From Micromonospora lutea (GTDB lineage Bacteria; Actinomycetota; Actinomycetes; Mycobacteriales; Micromonosporaceae), in contig NZ_BOPB01000018.1 of the NCBI RefSeq assembly GCF_016863535.1, positions 35,727 through 99,726 on the forward strand: a DNA stretch of 64,000 nt, given 5' to 3'. Positions 6,909-15,779 of the stretch are shown in pieces. The position numbers and the translations under genes are program-made. The notes beneath the pieces are model-generated. The model made no database searches and was not told where the DNA came from. It saw nothing but the letters and a program-made list of their open reading frames with translations. Numbering within the stretch: the first letter of the stretch is position 1; every line of letters starts with the position of its first letter.

Positions 6909-8735
6909 GTGAAGCTGGCAGACAGAATCGCTGAGGTCTCGACGAAGGACGCGGTCAAGGCCTCGGTGAGCTATGACCAGCTGCGTGCTGCGGATGGTGC
7001 GTTCTATTGGTTGGAGACTCGCCCCGACGCTGGCGGGGTTACGACGGTGACATGCTGGCGGCCCGCCGACGGCAGGCGTGACGTCAGCCCACAAGACTTC
7101 GACGTCTCCAGCGGCGTTCACGCGTACGGAGGCGGGTCGTTCGCTGTTGTCGACGGCATGTTGTGGTGTGTCGGCCGAGACGGGCTTTACCGGAGCCGCC
7201 GTAATGGTGGCGATCTCGAGTTGGTCAGTCGGGGAGCCTTCGGCGATCTGACGGTCGGCGACGGTGAGTTACTGGCGATGCGGGAATCGGAACATGGTGA
7301 CGAGCTCATTGCGGTGTCGCTTACCGGTGCTCCGCAGATGCGGACTCTCGCCGAATCCCGCGGGTTTTTCGGCGCGCTGCGACCCGGTCAGGGTTTGTTG
7401 GCCTGGACCGCTTGGGGCGAGCAAAACATGCCCTGGGACGCATGTGAGGTGTGGCTCGCTTCCTACTCACCGCACGGTAGGCCAGAGAACCCGGTACGGC
7501 TCGCCGGCGGTCCGGATGAGTCGGCGGTGGAGCCGAAGTGGGGACCCGACGGGGCCTTGTACTTCGTATCCGACCGCAGTGGTTGGTGGAACTTATACCG
7601 GTGGAACGACAGCAAGGTCGAGGCGGTGGCACCGATCGCGGGCGAGTGCGCTGCCGAGCCGTGGGAGCTGGGCTACGCGTCGTACGAGTTCCTTGCCGAT
7701 GGTCGGATCGTCATGGTGGTGCAGGAAGGGCCGCGGCACCGCCTCGTCGTCATCGAACCTGACGGCTCCATTCACCCGGTCGATCTTCCCTACACGTCGA
7801 TCAAGCCCTACCTGGCGGCGCACGGTACGACAGCGGCGCTGATCGGATCAACACCGACCGCCGCTCCGCAGGTCGCGCTGGTGCACCTCGATGACGAGCC
7901 CCGGTTGGAAGTGCTCGCCAGGTCGGAGCACGCCGAACTGTCCACGGCGCGGGTGTCCGTACCGACGGAACTACGGATCGGTGTCCACGGTGACCGTGAG
8001 GTCGTTGCCCTGGTTTATCCCCCGACGGGTTCGGCGGCGGACTGGCGTGCACCGCTGATCGTTCGGGCGCATCCTGGGCCCACCGCCTCCTGCCTCCTGC
8101 GTCTGGACTGGCAGGCGCAGTTCTTCACCAGCCGCGGCTTCGCCGTGGTCGATGTCGACTATCTGGGCAGCACGGGGTACGGCCGCAGCTTCCGGGAGTC
8201 GCTGTACGGCCGGTGGGGCTTCTACGACGTGGATGACTGCGCGGCTGTCGCGAACCATCTGCTCAAGATGGGGCGGGCGGTGCCCGGCCAGGTCTTCATC
8301 CGTGGTGCCAGCGCGGGGGGATACACGGCACTACACGCGGTGTCGAAGGACGGTCCGTTTGCGGCGGCCACCGCGGTGTCTGCGATCGTCGATCCAGATC
8401 GGTGGGCGCAGACCGTGCCTCGGTTCCAGCGGGCGCACGCTCTGCGGCTGCGCGGCGGCGCGGGCCGGGTCCGTGCCGCCACTGTTCAGCGTCCTGTTCT
8501 GATCATTCATGGCACGGCTGACGAGGTAGCCGTGGTCGAGGACGTGCGGAAGCTCGCTGACGAGTTGTTAGCTCTCGGTGTGGGGCATGAGTTGCTGCTG
8601 CTTCCCGATGTCGGCCATTACGTGGCGACGTCCAGCCAGGCGGGTACCGCGTTGGAGGCAGAGCTGGCGCACTACCGATCGGTGATGGCGGCGGCAGCGT
8701 CTGTGCAGCCGGACTCACAGGACTGCCAGCGGTAG
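6909..8735 (+). CDS. S9 family (prolyl oligopeptidase-like) serine peptidase
   Basis: 608 aa from GTG at 6909-6911, six bases after AAGGAG; earlier in-frame starts lack a ribosome site. The N-terminal ~350 residues form a beta-propeller (repeats such as VEPKWGPDGALYFVSDRSGW). The C-terminal alpha/beta-hydrolase carries the full triad: Ser468 in GASAGGY, Asp538 in HGTADEV and His570 in LPDVGHYV. No signal peptide is seen, so it is probably cytoplasmic. It is convergent with the XRE regulator (21-bp 3' overlap) and shares that regulator's putative operator, so it may process or degrade the lanthipeptide leader or a related peptide. That role is inference; ordinary peptide catabolism is the alternative. 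Confidence 0.88.
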   Translation: MKLADRIAEVSTKDAVKASVSYDQLRAADGAFYWLETRPDAGGVTTVTCWRPADGRRDVSPQDFDVSSGVHAYGGGSFAVVDGMLWCVGRDGLYRSRRNGGDLELVSRGAFGDLTVGDGELLAMRESEHGDELIAVSLTGAPQMRTLAESRGFFGALRPGQGLLAWTAWGEQNMPWDACEVWLASYSPHGRPENPVRLAGGPDESAVEPKWGPDGALYFVSDRSGWWNLYRWNDSKVEAVAPIAGECAAEPWELGYASYEFLADGRIVMVVQEGPRHRLVVIEPDGSIHPVDLPYTSIKPYLAAHGTTAALIGSTPTAAPQVALVHLDDEPRLEVLARSEHAELSTARVSVPTELRIGVHGDREVVALVYPPTGSAADWRAPLIVRAHPGPTASCLLRLDWQAQFFTSRGFAVVDVDYLGSTGYGRSFRESLYGRWGFYDVDDCAAVANHLLKMGRAVPGQVFIRGASAGGYTALHAVSKDGPFAAATAVSAIVDPDRWAQTVPRFQRAHALRLRGGAGRVRAATVQRPVLIIHGTADEVAVVEDVRKLADELLALGVGHELLLLPDVGHYVATSSQAGTALEAELAHYRSVMAAAASVQPDSQDCQR

Positions 8736-10100
8736 CTGCTGGCGGACGTAGTCGCCGAGTTCGCGAACCTCCGGTTCGCATCGGTAGGGCTCAAGGTCGG
8801 CTTGTACCTCAACAATGCGCTGCAAGCAGCGGTGCGAGGTGGTCCGCGCGGCGTGGTCCACCGCCGTTCGGGCGGCGGCGCACGCTTCGTCGATCTTGCC
8901 GGCGGCAGCCAGTGACGAGGCCAGGAGTGCGGTGTCGATGGCGAGTCGCCGGACGTGTGTGGGGCTCAACTCGGTGAGGGCTTCTTGTAGATGCCGCTGG
9001 GTCTGCTGCGGTCGGCCCAGGTCGTGGAAGCAGTGGGCGATCTCGTCGGCGAGATAAGCAGGGGTGAAGTACCGGATCCACGACGGCTCGTTCTCGGGTT
9101 TGCTGCGGGCGAGATGCCTGTCTGCGATGTCGAGGTGGGTCAGGCAGTCGCTCTCATGTCCGAGGCGGGCGTAGGCCCGCGCCACCACGGCGTGCAGGGC
9201 GGCGGTGACGCGTGGCGTCGCCTGCGGCTCACTTCCTCGCACTGCCGTGAGCGCCATCCGTAGCGCTGGCTCGGGGTGACCACAATGCAAGGCCAGGTGG
9301 CCGATGTTCACGGCGAGCAGGTAGCTGCCGAAGACACGGTCATCGCCGGCTTGTGTCAGCCGTAGTGCGCGTAGGTAGCGACGCTGCGCGAGACCGTGTG
9401 CGCCCGTGTCGACCGCCTGGTACCCGCACAGCTCGAAGAATCCCGCCGCCAGGGTGTAGAGGTGCCGACCGATCGCTTGCGAGGCGGGTGGGCTGGTCAG
9501 TAGCCGGTTCAGTTCGCGTTCGACGTACCGTTGCACCTGGGCGTGGAGTTGTCCGGCGCCGTGTGTGTGATCCAACTGCCGGAACATTGCCAGGGCGGTC
9601 TCAGCGGCGTCGAGATCCTCTTCGTGTACCTGATCAGGCGAATCGGCTCGGCCGGCCACGGACAGACGGGGTCCCGCTGGGGCGTTCAGCCAGTCCAATG
9701 CGGCGCGGTCAAGAACGCCGGGCTGGAAGGGAACACGAACGACCATGTCCGCCACCCCGGGTACCTGTGCCGGTTGGGCGGGCAGCAGGGTGCCGGTGTT
9801 GGTAGGACCGTTCGGGGAATCTGTCCGTATACCCGCGCGGTCACGGCTGCCCTCGAGAAGCGGTAGCAGACGAGTCAAGGCCCCTTCGGCCGCCAACGTC
9901 CTGTCGCAGGCTTCCACGAATTCCCGGGACGGAAAGCGGTCCGCTGTCTCGACTCGGCGTACCAGATCAGCGCTGAACCGGATCATCGCGCCGAGTCGCG
10001 CTTGAGAGAGGTTGGCCCGCTCCCGCAGCCGACGCAGCTCGGCGCCGAAGAAGTGGCGCTCGGACAGGGACGGCTGCAGCATTCGCGGGGTTTGACCCAT
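8715..10100 (-). CDS. XRE-family HTH regulator with TPR-like C-terminal domain
   Basis: 461 aa from ATG at 10098-10100, preceded by GAGGAGG; an upstream in-frame start lacks a site. Residues ~15-70 are an XRE HTH (FGAELRRLRERANLSQARLG, then FSADLVRRVETADRFPS). The remainder is alpha-helical with TPR-like repeats (ELCGYQAVDTGAHGLAQRRY, LGRPQQTQRHLQEALTELSP). This layout is typical of actinomycete regulators controlling adjacent secondary-metabolite or lanthipeptide genes, often through a peptide or small-molecule ligand bound by the TPR part. It is transcribed away from the methyltransferase gene; the 376-bp gap holds a 25-bp dyad that recurs upstream of the S9 peptidase. I infer that it binds both. 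Confidence 0.85.
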   Translation of the reverse strand: MGQTPRMLQPSLSERHFFGAELRRLRERANLSQARLGAMIRFSADLVRRVETADRFPSREFVEACDRTLAAEGALTRLLPLLEGSRDRAGIRTDSPNGPTNTGTLLPAQPAQVPGVADMVVRVPFQPGVLDRAALDWLNAPAGPRLSVAGRADSPDQVHEEDLDAAETALAMFRQLDHTHGAGQLHAQVQRYVERELNRLLTSPPASQAIGRHLYTLAAGFFELCGYQAVDTGAHGLAQRRYLRALRLTQAGDDRVFGSYLLAVNIGHLALHCGHPEPALRMALTAVRGSEPQATPRVTAALHAVVARAYARLGHESDCLTHLDIADRHLARSKPENEPSWIRYFTPAYLADEIAHCFHDLGRPQQTQRHLQEALTELSPTHVRRLAIDTALLASSLAAAGKIDEACAAARTAVDHAARTTSHRCLQRIVEVQADLEPYRCEPEVRELGDYVRQQLPLAVL

Positions 10101-10242
10101 GCACCGCCTCCTCAGGCTGCTCACGCCACCACGGTGATGAGCAGTGTGGATGTCGCGCACATAGGGTCACTCGTTGTTCAGCGCGGCGCAACCAAGAACA
10201 CGCGAGATGCGTAGATGCGGCACAAGCTCATCCGCGTCGCCG

Positions 10243-10267
10243 ATGCGGACAACCGCATCGTCCGCAT
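10243..10267. promoter_or_regulatory. 25-bp operator-like dyad (site 2 of 2)
   Basis: ATGCGGAC, 9-bp spacer, GTCCGCAT, identical in arms and spacing to 6669-6693. It lies 143 bp upstream of the XRE regulator start and 209 bp upstream of the FxLD methyltransferase start, so it could serve both divergent promoters. A degenerate copy (ATGCGG ... TCCGCG) sits just to its left at about 10214-10235. The rest of the 10101-10476 gap shows no coding potential. Confidence 0.6.
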
Positions 10268-10476
10268 GTTGTGCATTCACCCCACCGCCTCAACGGGTCA
10301 GTGTGGAGGCAGGGCGCTGCCTACTCGTCAGATCCGCCCTGACTCTGACCGGCACCACATCGATTTCTGACCTCCATGGGACTGGCGAGTCCAGCGGCTT
10401 GACGTCGTGTTGAGCCGAGAAGAGTGCAACGGCGGACCTCCGATCGGGAGGCCCTCAAGGAAGGGAGAGCACCCGA

Positions 10477-11718
10477 ATGAGTGTCGACACGGCGAGCGGC
10501 GAGGACCTCCATGCCGCGATGGTCGATCAGCTCGTCGCTGATCAGGCAGACAAAGGGCTGATCATGCGGCCTGAGGTGGAGGCGGTGCTACGGTCCGTGC
10601 CACGCCATCTGTTCACACCGGATAGCGCGCTGCGGGAGGCATATCGGGCCGACCAGGCTGTGGTGACCAAGCGTGTGGGCGATGAGGCGGTCAGTTCGGT
10701 GTCGGCGCCGTGGCTCATCGCGGAGATGCTCGGGCAGGCAGCCGATGCCATCGACGGAGGATTGGCGGGCCGGCACGTCCTGGAGATCGGCTCCGGCGGG
10801 TACAACGCCGCGCTGCTGCGGGAGCTGGTAGGCCCGTCAGGTTCGGTCACGACCGTGGACATCGATCGCGAGGTGACCGACCGCGCCACCGCCTGCCTCG
10901 CCGCGGCGGGTTACGACGATGTGGCCGTGGTGTGCGCGGACGCCGAGCGGCCGCTCGACCCGGGCCGCTCATACGATCTGATCATCGTCACGGTCGGGGC
11001 GTGGGACATTTCCCCCGCCTGGACCGCGCAACTCGCCGAGAACGGCACGCTGGTCGTACCGCTGCGGACGTTCGGGATGACCCGCTCGTGGGCGATGCGT
11101 CGGACGGGGGATCGGCTGGTCAGCCACAGTCAGCGGTTGTGCGGGTTCGTGTCGATGCAGGGTGCCGGCGCGCATGAGGTGCGGTACGTCGACATCGCTG
11201 ACGGTGTCCATCTGCGGCTGGACGAGGACCAGCAGGTCAACCAAGACGCGGTCGGCGAGCTGTTGGCGCAGCCACCGGTACAGGCATGGGCTGGGGTGAG
11301 CCTGCCCCCTCGTACCGTCTTGGCTGACCTCGACATGTGGCTGGCGAGCCGCATCATCGATGCGGGACAGCAGTTTGTTGTTCTCACAGCTCAGCAGGAG
11401 GCCGTCGACGCGGGCGTCGTCGCTCCGGCATGGCGTTTCGGTACACCGGCCGCCCTCCACAACGATGCGTTCTGCTACCGCTCGACGCTGCGCTGGACCG
11501 ACGACGACATGTTCGACCTTGGTGCCCGTGCGCACGGACCCGATGCCACGGCGGCGGCCGGTCGGATGGTCGGACACATGCGCGCGTGGCTGTATGCGGG
11601 CAGCCCTTCACCGGTGCTGAACGTCCTGCCCGCTGGCACTCCCGACGGCGACCTGCCGGCCGGGACGGTGCTGGACAAGCGGCACAGCCGCCTCGTCCTC
11701 ACCTTCACCCCCGCATAG
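10477..11718 (+). CDS. FxLD-system O-methyltransferase (LanS_A-type, PIMT-like)
   Basis: 413 aa from ATG with an AGGAAGGGAG site upstream. The N-terminal half is a protein L-isoaspartate methyltransferase fold: VPRHLFTPDSALREAYRADQ, VSSVSAPWLIAEML and the SAM motif VLEIGSGGYNAALL. The ~180-residue C-terminal extension marks the 'methyltransferase, FxLD system' family. Related enzymes such as OlvS_A methylate an Asp of a class I lanthipeptide; the ester collapses to an aspartimide and then isoaspartate. The next gene, 12 nt downstream, encodes the FxLD precursor, which has Asp-Gly pairs suited to this chemistry. Family assignment is from motifs and context; the target Asp is inference. Confidence 0.9.
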   Translation: MSVDTASGEDLHAAMVDQLVADQADKGLIMRPEVEAVLRSVPRHLFTPDSALREAYRADQAVVTKRVGDEAVSSVSAPWLIAEMLGQAADAIDGGLAGRHVLEIGSGGYNAALLRELVGPSGSVTTVDIDREVTDRATACLAAAGYDDVAVVCADAERPLDPGRSYDLIIVTVGAWDISPAWTAQLAENGTLVVPLRTFGMTRSWAMRRTGDRLVSHSQRLCGFVSMQGAGAHEVRYVDIADGVHLRLDEDQQVNQDAVGELLAQPPVQAWAGVSLPPRTVLADLDMWLASRIIDAGQQFVVLTAQQEAVDAGVVAPAWRFGTPAALHNDAFCYRSTLRWTDDDMFDLGARAHGPDATAAAGRMVGHMRAWLYAGSPSPVLNVLPAGTPDGDLPAGTVLDKRHSRLVLTFTPA

Positions 11719-11730
11719 AAGGGAACGCAC

Positions 11731-11886
11731 GTGAACGAAACCGACGACTCGGAGTTCGCCCTGGACGTCAGCCTGGTGGACGTCGGCCCGACCGCGACCG
11801 GTTACGCCACCTCCACCAACGACGGGTGCGGCTCCGGCAACACCGGCTCCAACGCCTGCACCACGAAGTCCGACGGCGACAACTGA
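11731..11886 (+). CDS. FxLD family lanthipeptide precursor
   Basis: 51 aa from GTG at 11731, preceded by AGAAGGGA. The leader has the defining motif FALD at residues 9-12 (SEFALDVSLVDVGP). The putative core begins near residue 21 (TATGYATSTNDGCGSGNTGS, then NACTTKSDGDN). It contains Thr/Ser residues upstream of Cys33 and Cys43, allowing two (methyl)lanthionine rings, and two Asp-Gly steps (D31-G32, D48-G49) that could become aspartimide/isoaspartate through the upstream methyltransferase. The leader cleavage point is not certain; GP at 19-20 is one option. The gene sits between modification enzymes, with a hairpin directly downstream. Confidence 0.92.
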   Translation: MNETDDSEFALDVSLVDVGPTATGYATSTNDGCGSGNTGSNACTTKSDGDN

Positions 11887-11907
11887 CCCATCCGTTCCTC
11901 TTACGAT

Positions 11908-11936
11908 CGGGCCCGGCGTCGAGCGCGCCGGGCCCG
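11908..11936 (+). terminator. Attenuator-type hairpin between precursor and LanB genes
   Basis: CGGGCCCGGCG (11908-11918), a 7-nt loop, and CGCCGGGCCCG (11926-11936) form a perfect 11-bp GC stem 21 nt after the precursor stop. There is no U-tract, so I read it as a partial terminator or mRNA stabiliser that gives more precursor than enzyme message, as is usual in lanthipeptide operons. Confidence 0.6.
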
Positions 11937-11953
11937 TCGATTCGGTGGTGCTC

Positions 11954-14701
11954 ATGGTTCCCGCAGCTGGTGCGGCGCTGATCAGAATCGCCGCCTACCC
12001 CAAGGGCCTCGTTCTGCCTGCCTGGCCCGACATAGTCCACGGTCATCCGGATCAGTGGCGCGAGTGGCTGGACGAGACGTGGACGCTGCCCGGCTTCGCG
12101 GCTGCCGTCTCCTGCGCGGCGCCGCAGCTGGCCGACCAGATCCAAAACGCTCTGAGCGGGGAGCCGATGCCTCAGCAGCGACTGCGGCGCCTGGTGCAGT
12201 CAACGGTCCGATACCTGCTTCGCTGGACCACCCGTGCGACCCCGTTCGGCACATTCGCCGGCGTCGCCCCGGTCCAGTTCGGCACTCGGGCGATGGTCGT
12301 CCTGGGCGAGGCTCATCGCGCGGTCTCCCGCCCCGACGGCCAGTTCATCGCCGAGCAGACCGCGCGGGCCGAACACGACCTGGCCACCCTACGCACCGTC
12401 CCCGTCGTGACAAACTCGTTGGGATACCGGCGCGGCGACAGGTGGGTGCTGCCCTGTGCCCACGCCAGCGCCGATCGGCGGTGGGACATCGAGGTCCGCC
12501 TGACCGGCCCGATCCTGGCGGCGATCCAGGTTGCTCGGTCTCCGGTCAGGTTCGCCGACCTCGCCGCGACGGTCGCCGGACCCGCCAGCATCGCCGACGC
12601 CGAGCGGCTGCTAGCCGAACTGGTACACACCGGGGTGCTGCTGTCGGCCCTACGCCCACCCATGACCGCCACTGAACCGGCCTCCCACGTCGCCCGCCAC
12701 TACGTCATTTCGGATCCGGGCAGCCGGACCGCTGTCGATCTACGCGCCGACATCGCCGTGACCCTCCCCCCGCCGGTACTGCACGAAGCGGAGCAGGCCG
12801 CGTCCACGCTCATGGCGGTAGCGCCGCCTCACGCCGCTGGATGGACCGAGTACCACAACGCGTTCATCGAGCGATGGGGCCCAGGAGCGGCCGTTCCCAT
12901 CCGTGAGGTATTGAACATGCTGGGGTTTCCGGCCGGCTACAGGGCATCCACTCGCCGCGCCCCAGCGCTGTTCACTAGCCGCGACCGGCTGCTCGGACAG
13001 CTCGCGCAGCAGGCCGCACTCGACGGCTGCGCCGAAGTGGTGCTCGACGACGCACTGATAGACCGGCTGCGCGGGAATGACGACCGACCGCCGATCCCGC
13101 ACACCGAACTGCGGTTCACCCTCGCTGCCGACACCCCGCACGATCTGGACCGCGGCGCGTTCACCCTGACGGTACTCAGCGGATCCCGCCATGCCGGCGT
13201 CGCCGCCGCCCGGTTCCTGCACCTGCTCACCCCCGCCGAGATCGCTGGATTCCAACAGGTCTACCGGCATTTGCCGACCGCCCTGTCCGGCGCGGCCCCG
13301 CTGCAACTTTCCGGACCTCCGCTGGACGCCGGGCTCACCGCAGTGGCTCGGACGCCCGAGCTGCTGCCCGTCCTTCCTGTCGGCGACTTCCACCCGACAC
13401 CGCCGTACACGCTCGAGGACCTGGCGGTGACCGGCGACGGACGCCGCCTGTGGCTGGTGTCACTGGCCACCGGTCAGCCTGTCGAACCGCTGCTGTTCAA
13501 CAGCGTGCTGCTGCCCACGCTGCAGCAGCCGCTGATGCGATTCCTGACCGAGATCTGGACCGCGTGGACGGCACCGTGCAGCCGGTTCGACTGGGGACAC
13601 GCCAGCGGCCTGCCATTCCTACCCCGACTGCGGCGTGGACGCACCGTCGTGCACCCCGCCCGCTGGACCATCGACCACACCGCGCTTCCCGCTCAGGGCA
13701 CCACGTGGCCGCAGTGGCGTGACGCCTGGCAGCGGCACCGCCACCAGCGGCACATCCCGCAGCAGATCCTGGTCGGCGACGACGACGTACGCCTACGCCT
13801 TGACCTGGACGACCAGGCCCACCTGACGGTCCTACGCGACCATTTCGACCGGCATCCCCGCACCGTGATCACCGAGGCTCCAGGGCCCGCGGGCTGGATC
13901 GACGACCGTCCCGCCGAACTCCTGCTCACCCTCACCCACCCCACACCGGCCGCCCGGAAAGCCCGAACAGCCCGAACCGCCACCACTGTTCAGCACTGGC
14001 CTGGACGGTCACGGTGGCTGGAGGCACACCTCCACGGTCGGCTCGACGACATCCTGACCGACCTCGCCCGCCGCCCCGCCGACCACCTCCCAGCCGGCTG
14101 GTGGTTCCTGCGGTATCCCCGCCCCGAGCCGCACCTGCGGCTACGCATCCCACTTCCGAACACCAGCCGGTTCGCCGAGACCGCCCACCATCTCGCCGGC
14201 TGGGTACAGCACCTACACGACGACGCCGTCGTGCACGACTACAGCCTGCACCCGTACCGCCCCGAAACCCGCCACGGTGCCGCAGCGACCCTCGCCGCCG
14301 CCGAGCAGGTGTTCGCCGCCGACTCCCGCGCCGCCCTGCACAGGCTCACCGGCGACCGACAAGCCGCCACCGCCGCCGGGATGATCGCCATCGCCGACGA
14401 CTTCACAGGCGACGGACCGCACTGGCTCGCCACCCACGTCGCCCACCGGACCGGTCCCCGCCTCGACCCCGCCCAGCTCGAACATGCCCGGCTGCCGGTA
14501 CATGACGAGCGACTCGCGGCAGCGCTGGCCGCCTACCGGTCGTCGGTCGTCGATGACGGACTCGACCCCGACGAGGTGCTGGGCGACCTGCTGCACCTTC
14601 ACCACGCCCGCATGATCGGCGTCGACCCCACCTCCGAACGACACTGCCTGCGGCTGGCCCGAACCATCGCCCGCACCATCCTCGCGGGACGTAAGCCGTG
14701 A
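11954..14701 (+). CDS. Lantibiotic dehydratase (LanB) with fused SpaB_C domain
   Basis: 915 aa. It makes dehydroalanine/dehydrobutyrine in the FxLD precursor: the N-terminal domain (residues ~1-670; RYLLRWTTRATPFGTFAGVA is the conserved LanB segment) glutamylates Ser/Thr using Glu-tRNA(Glu), and the C-terminal SpaB_C elimination domain (from ~680; WPGRSRWLEAHLHGRLDDIL, GWWFLRYPRPEPHLRLRIP) removes glutamate. I chose ATG 11954 (weak GGTGG ahead, product begins MVPAAGAALIRIAAYP); GTG 11945 is the alternative. Its stop overlaps the LanC start by 4 bp. Besides the fused SpaB_C there is a separate SpaB_C-like protein at 15780, a pairing common in FxLD and thiopeptide-like clusters. Confidence 0.92.
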   Translation: MVPAAGAALIRIAAYPKGLVLPAWPDIVHGHPDQWREWLDETWTLPGFAAAVSCAAPQLADQIQNALSGEPMPQQRLRRLVQSTVRYLLRWTTRATPFGTFAGVAPVQFGTRAMVVLGEAHRAVSRPDGQFIAEQTARAEHDLATLRTVPVVTNSLGYRRGDRWVLPCAHASADRRWDIEVRLTGPILAAIQVARSPVRFADLAATVAGPASIADAERLLAELVHTGVLLSALRPPMTATEPASHVARHYVISDPGSRTAVDLRADIAVTLPPPVLHEAEQAASTLMAVAPPHAAGWTEYHNAFIERWGPGAAVPIREVLNMLGFPAGYRASTRRAPALFTSRDRLLGQLAQQAALDGCAEVVLDDALIDRLRGNDDRPPIPHTELRFTLAADTPHDLDRGAFTLTVLSGSRHAGVAAARFLHLLTPAEIAGFQQVYRHLPTALSGAAPLQLSGPPLDAGLTAVARTPELLPVLPVGDFHPTPPYTLEDLAVTGDGRRLWLVSLATGQPVEPLLFNSVLLPTLQQPLMRFLTEIWTAWTAPCSRFDWGHASGLPFLPRLRRGRTVVHPARWTIDHTALPAQGTTWPQWRDAWQRHRHQRHIPQQILVGDDDVRLRLDLDDQAHLTVLRDHFDRHPRTVITEAPGPAGWIDDRPAELLLTLTHPTPAARKARTARTATTVQHWPGRSRWLEAHLHGRLDDILTDLARRPADHLPAGWWFLRYPRPEPHLRLRIPLPNTSRFAETAHHLAGWVQHLHDDAVVHDYSLHPYRPETRHGAAATLAAAEQVFAADSRAALHRLTGDRQAATAAGMIAIADDFTGDGPHWLATHVAHRTGPRLDPAQLEHARLPVHDERLAAALAAYRSSVVDDGLDPDEVLGDLLHLHHARMIGVDPTSERHCLRLARTIARTILAGRKP

Positions 14702-15768
14702 CCGCAGGACAGTCCCTCGCCGAAGGCGCGGCCGGCATCGCCCTGCTGCACCTGGAAACCGGCAACAGGCCAGCAGCGTACGAGGCACTGCGCCACGCCA
14801 CCGCCGGTGGCCTGAGCATCGCCGAGGGAGCCAGCCTCTTCTACGGCGCTCCCGCGCTCGCCTTCGTCCTCGCCACCACCGACCACCCGGGGCTCGCCCA
14901 GGCACGAGCGGCCACCGCCCACGGCACCGCCACCGTGACCCTCCGACGGCTCGACGCCGCCCACCACCGCCTCGACCAACACCAGCAACCGCACTACGCC
15001 GAGTACGACCTCATCCGCGGCCTGACCGGACTCGGCGTCGTTCTACGCCGGCTCGGCAATCACGACCTGCTCCGCCAGGTCCTGGACTACCTCGTCCGAC
15101 TCACCGAACCGCGAGACGAGCTACCCGGCTGGTGGTGCTGGAACGCACCCGAACACCGCCAGCCACCTCCCGCCGGCGGCCACGCGAACTTCGGCATGGC
15201 CCACGGCATCACCGGCCCACTATCACTGCTCGCCCTCACCCTCCGCGACGGCATCACCGTCGCCGGACACACCACGGCGATCAACCGCATCAGCCGATGG
15301 CTGGACACCTGGCAACAGCACACCGACGGCACGATCTGGTGGCCGCAAACCATCACCCTCACCGACCTGCACCGCGCAACCCCAGCCCAACAAACCCCGC
15401 TGCGACCGTCCTGGTGCTACGGCACCCCCGGCATCGCCCGCGCCCAGCAACTCACCGGACAAGCCCTGCACGACACCACCCGCCAGCACCTCGCCGAGAC
15501 CGCATTCACCACCTGCGTCACCGACCCCGGACAACTCCGGAGACTCACCGACCGAGGCCTGTGCCACGGCACCGCAGGACTGCTGGCCACCGCCCGCCGC
15601 ATCACCTCCGACGCCGTCACCCCCATACCCCTCGACATCGTCGACGATCTCCACCGGCAGGCCACCCCCACCCCCCACGAGCCCGAAGGGCTTCTCGACG
15701 GGAAGACAGGCGCCGACCTCGTCACCGCCGCCGCTACCGCCTGGGACGCCTGTCTCCTCCTCACCTGA
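14698..15768 (+). CDS. Lanthionine synthetase C-like cyclase (LanC)
   Basis: 356 aa, starting at a GTG that overlaps the LanB stop (GTGA). It carries the LanC zinc ligands: Cys in SWCYGTPGIARAQ and Cys-His in GLCHGTAGLLATARR, plus the active-site His region FGMAHGITGPLSLLAL. It is predicted to add Cys thiols of the precursor (Cys33, Cys43) to dehydro-residues, forming (methyl)lanthionine rings. The alpha/alpha-barrel length is slightly below the ~400-residue norm but no essential motif is missing. It lies 11 nt before the SpaB_C-like gene in the same operon. Confidence 0.92.
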   Translation: MTAGQSLAEGAAGIALLHLETGNRPAAYEALRHATAGGLSIAEGASLFYGAPALAFVLATTDHPGLAQARAATAHGTATVTLRRLDAAHHRLDQHQQPHYAEYDLIRGLTGLGVVLRRLGNHDLLRQVLDYLVRLTEPRDELPGWWCWNAPEHRQPPPAGGHANFGMAHGITGPLSLLALTLRDGITVAGHTTAINRISRWLDTWQQHTDGTIWWPQTITLTDLHRATPAQQTPLRPSWCYGTPGIARAQQLTGQALHDTTRQHLAETAFTTCVTDPGQLRRLTDRGLCHGTAGLLATARRITSDAVTPIPLDIVDDLHRQATPTPHEPEGLLDGKTGADLVTAAATAWDACLLLT

Positions 15769-15779
15769 AAGAGCCATCC

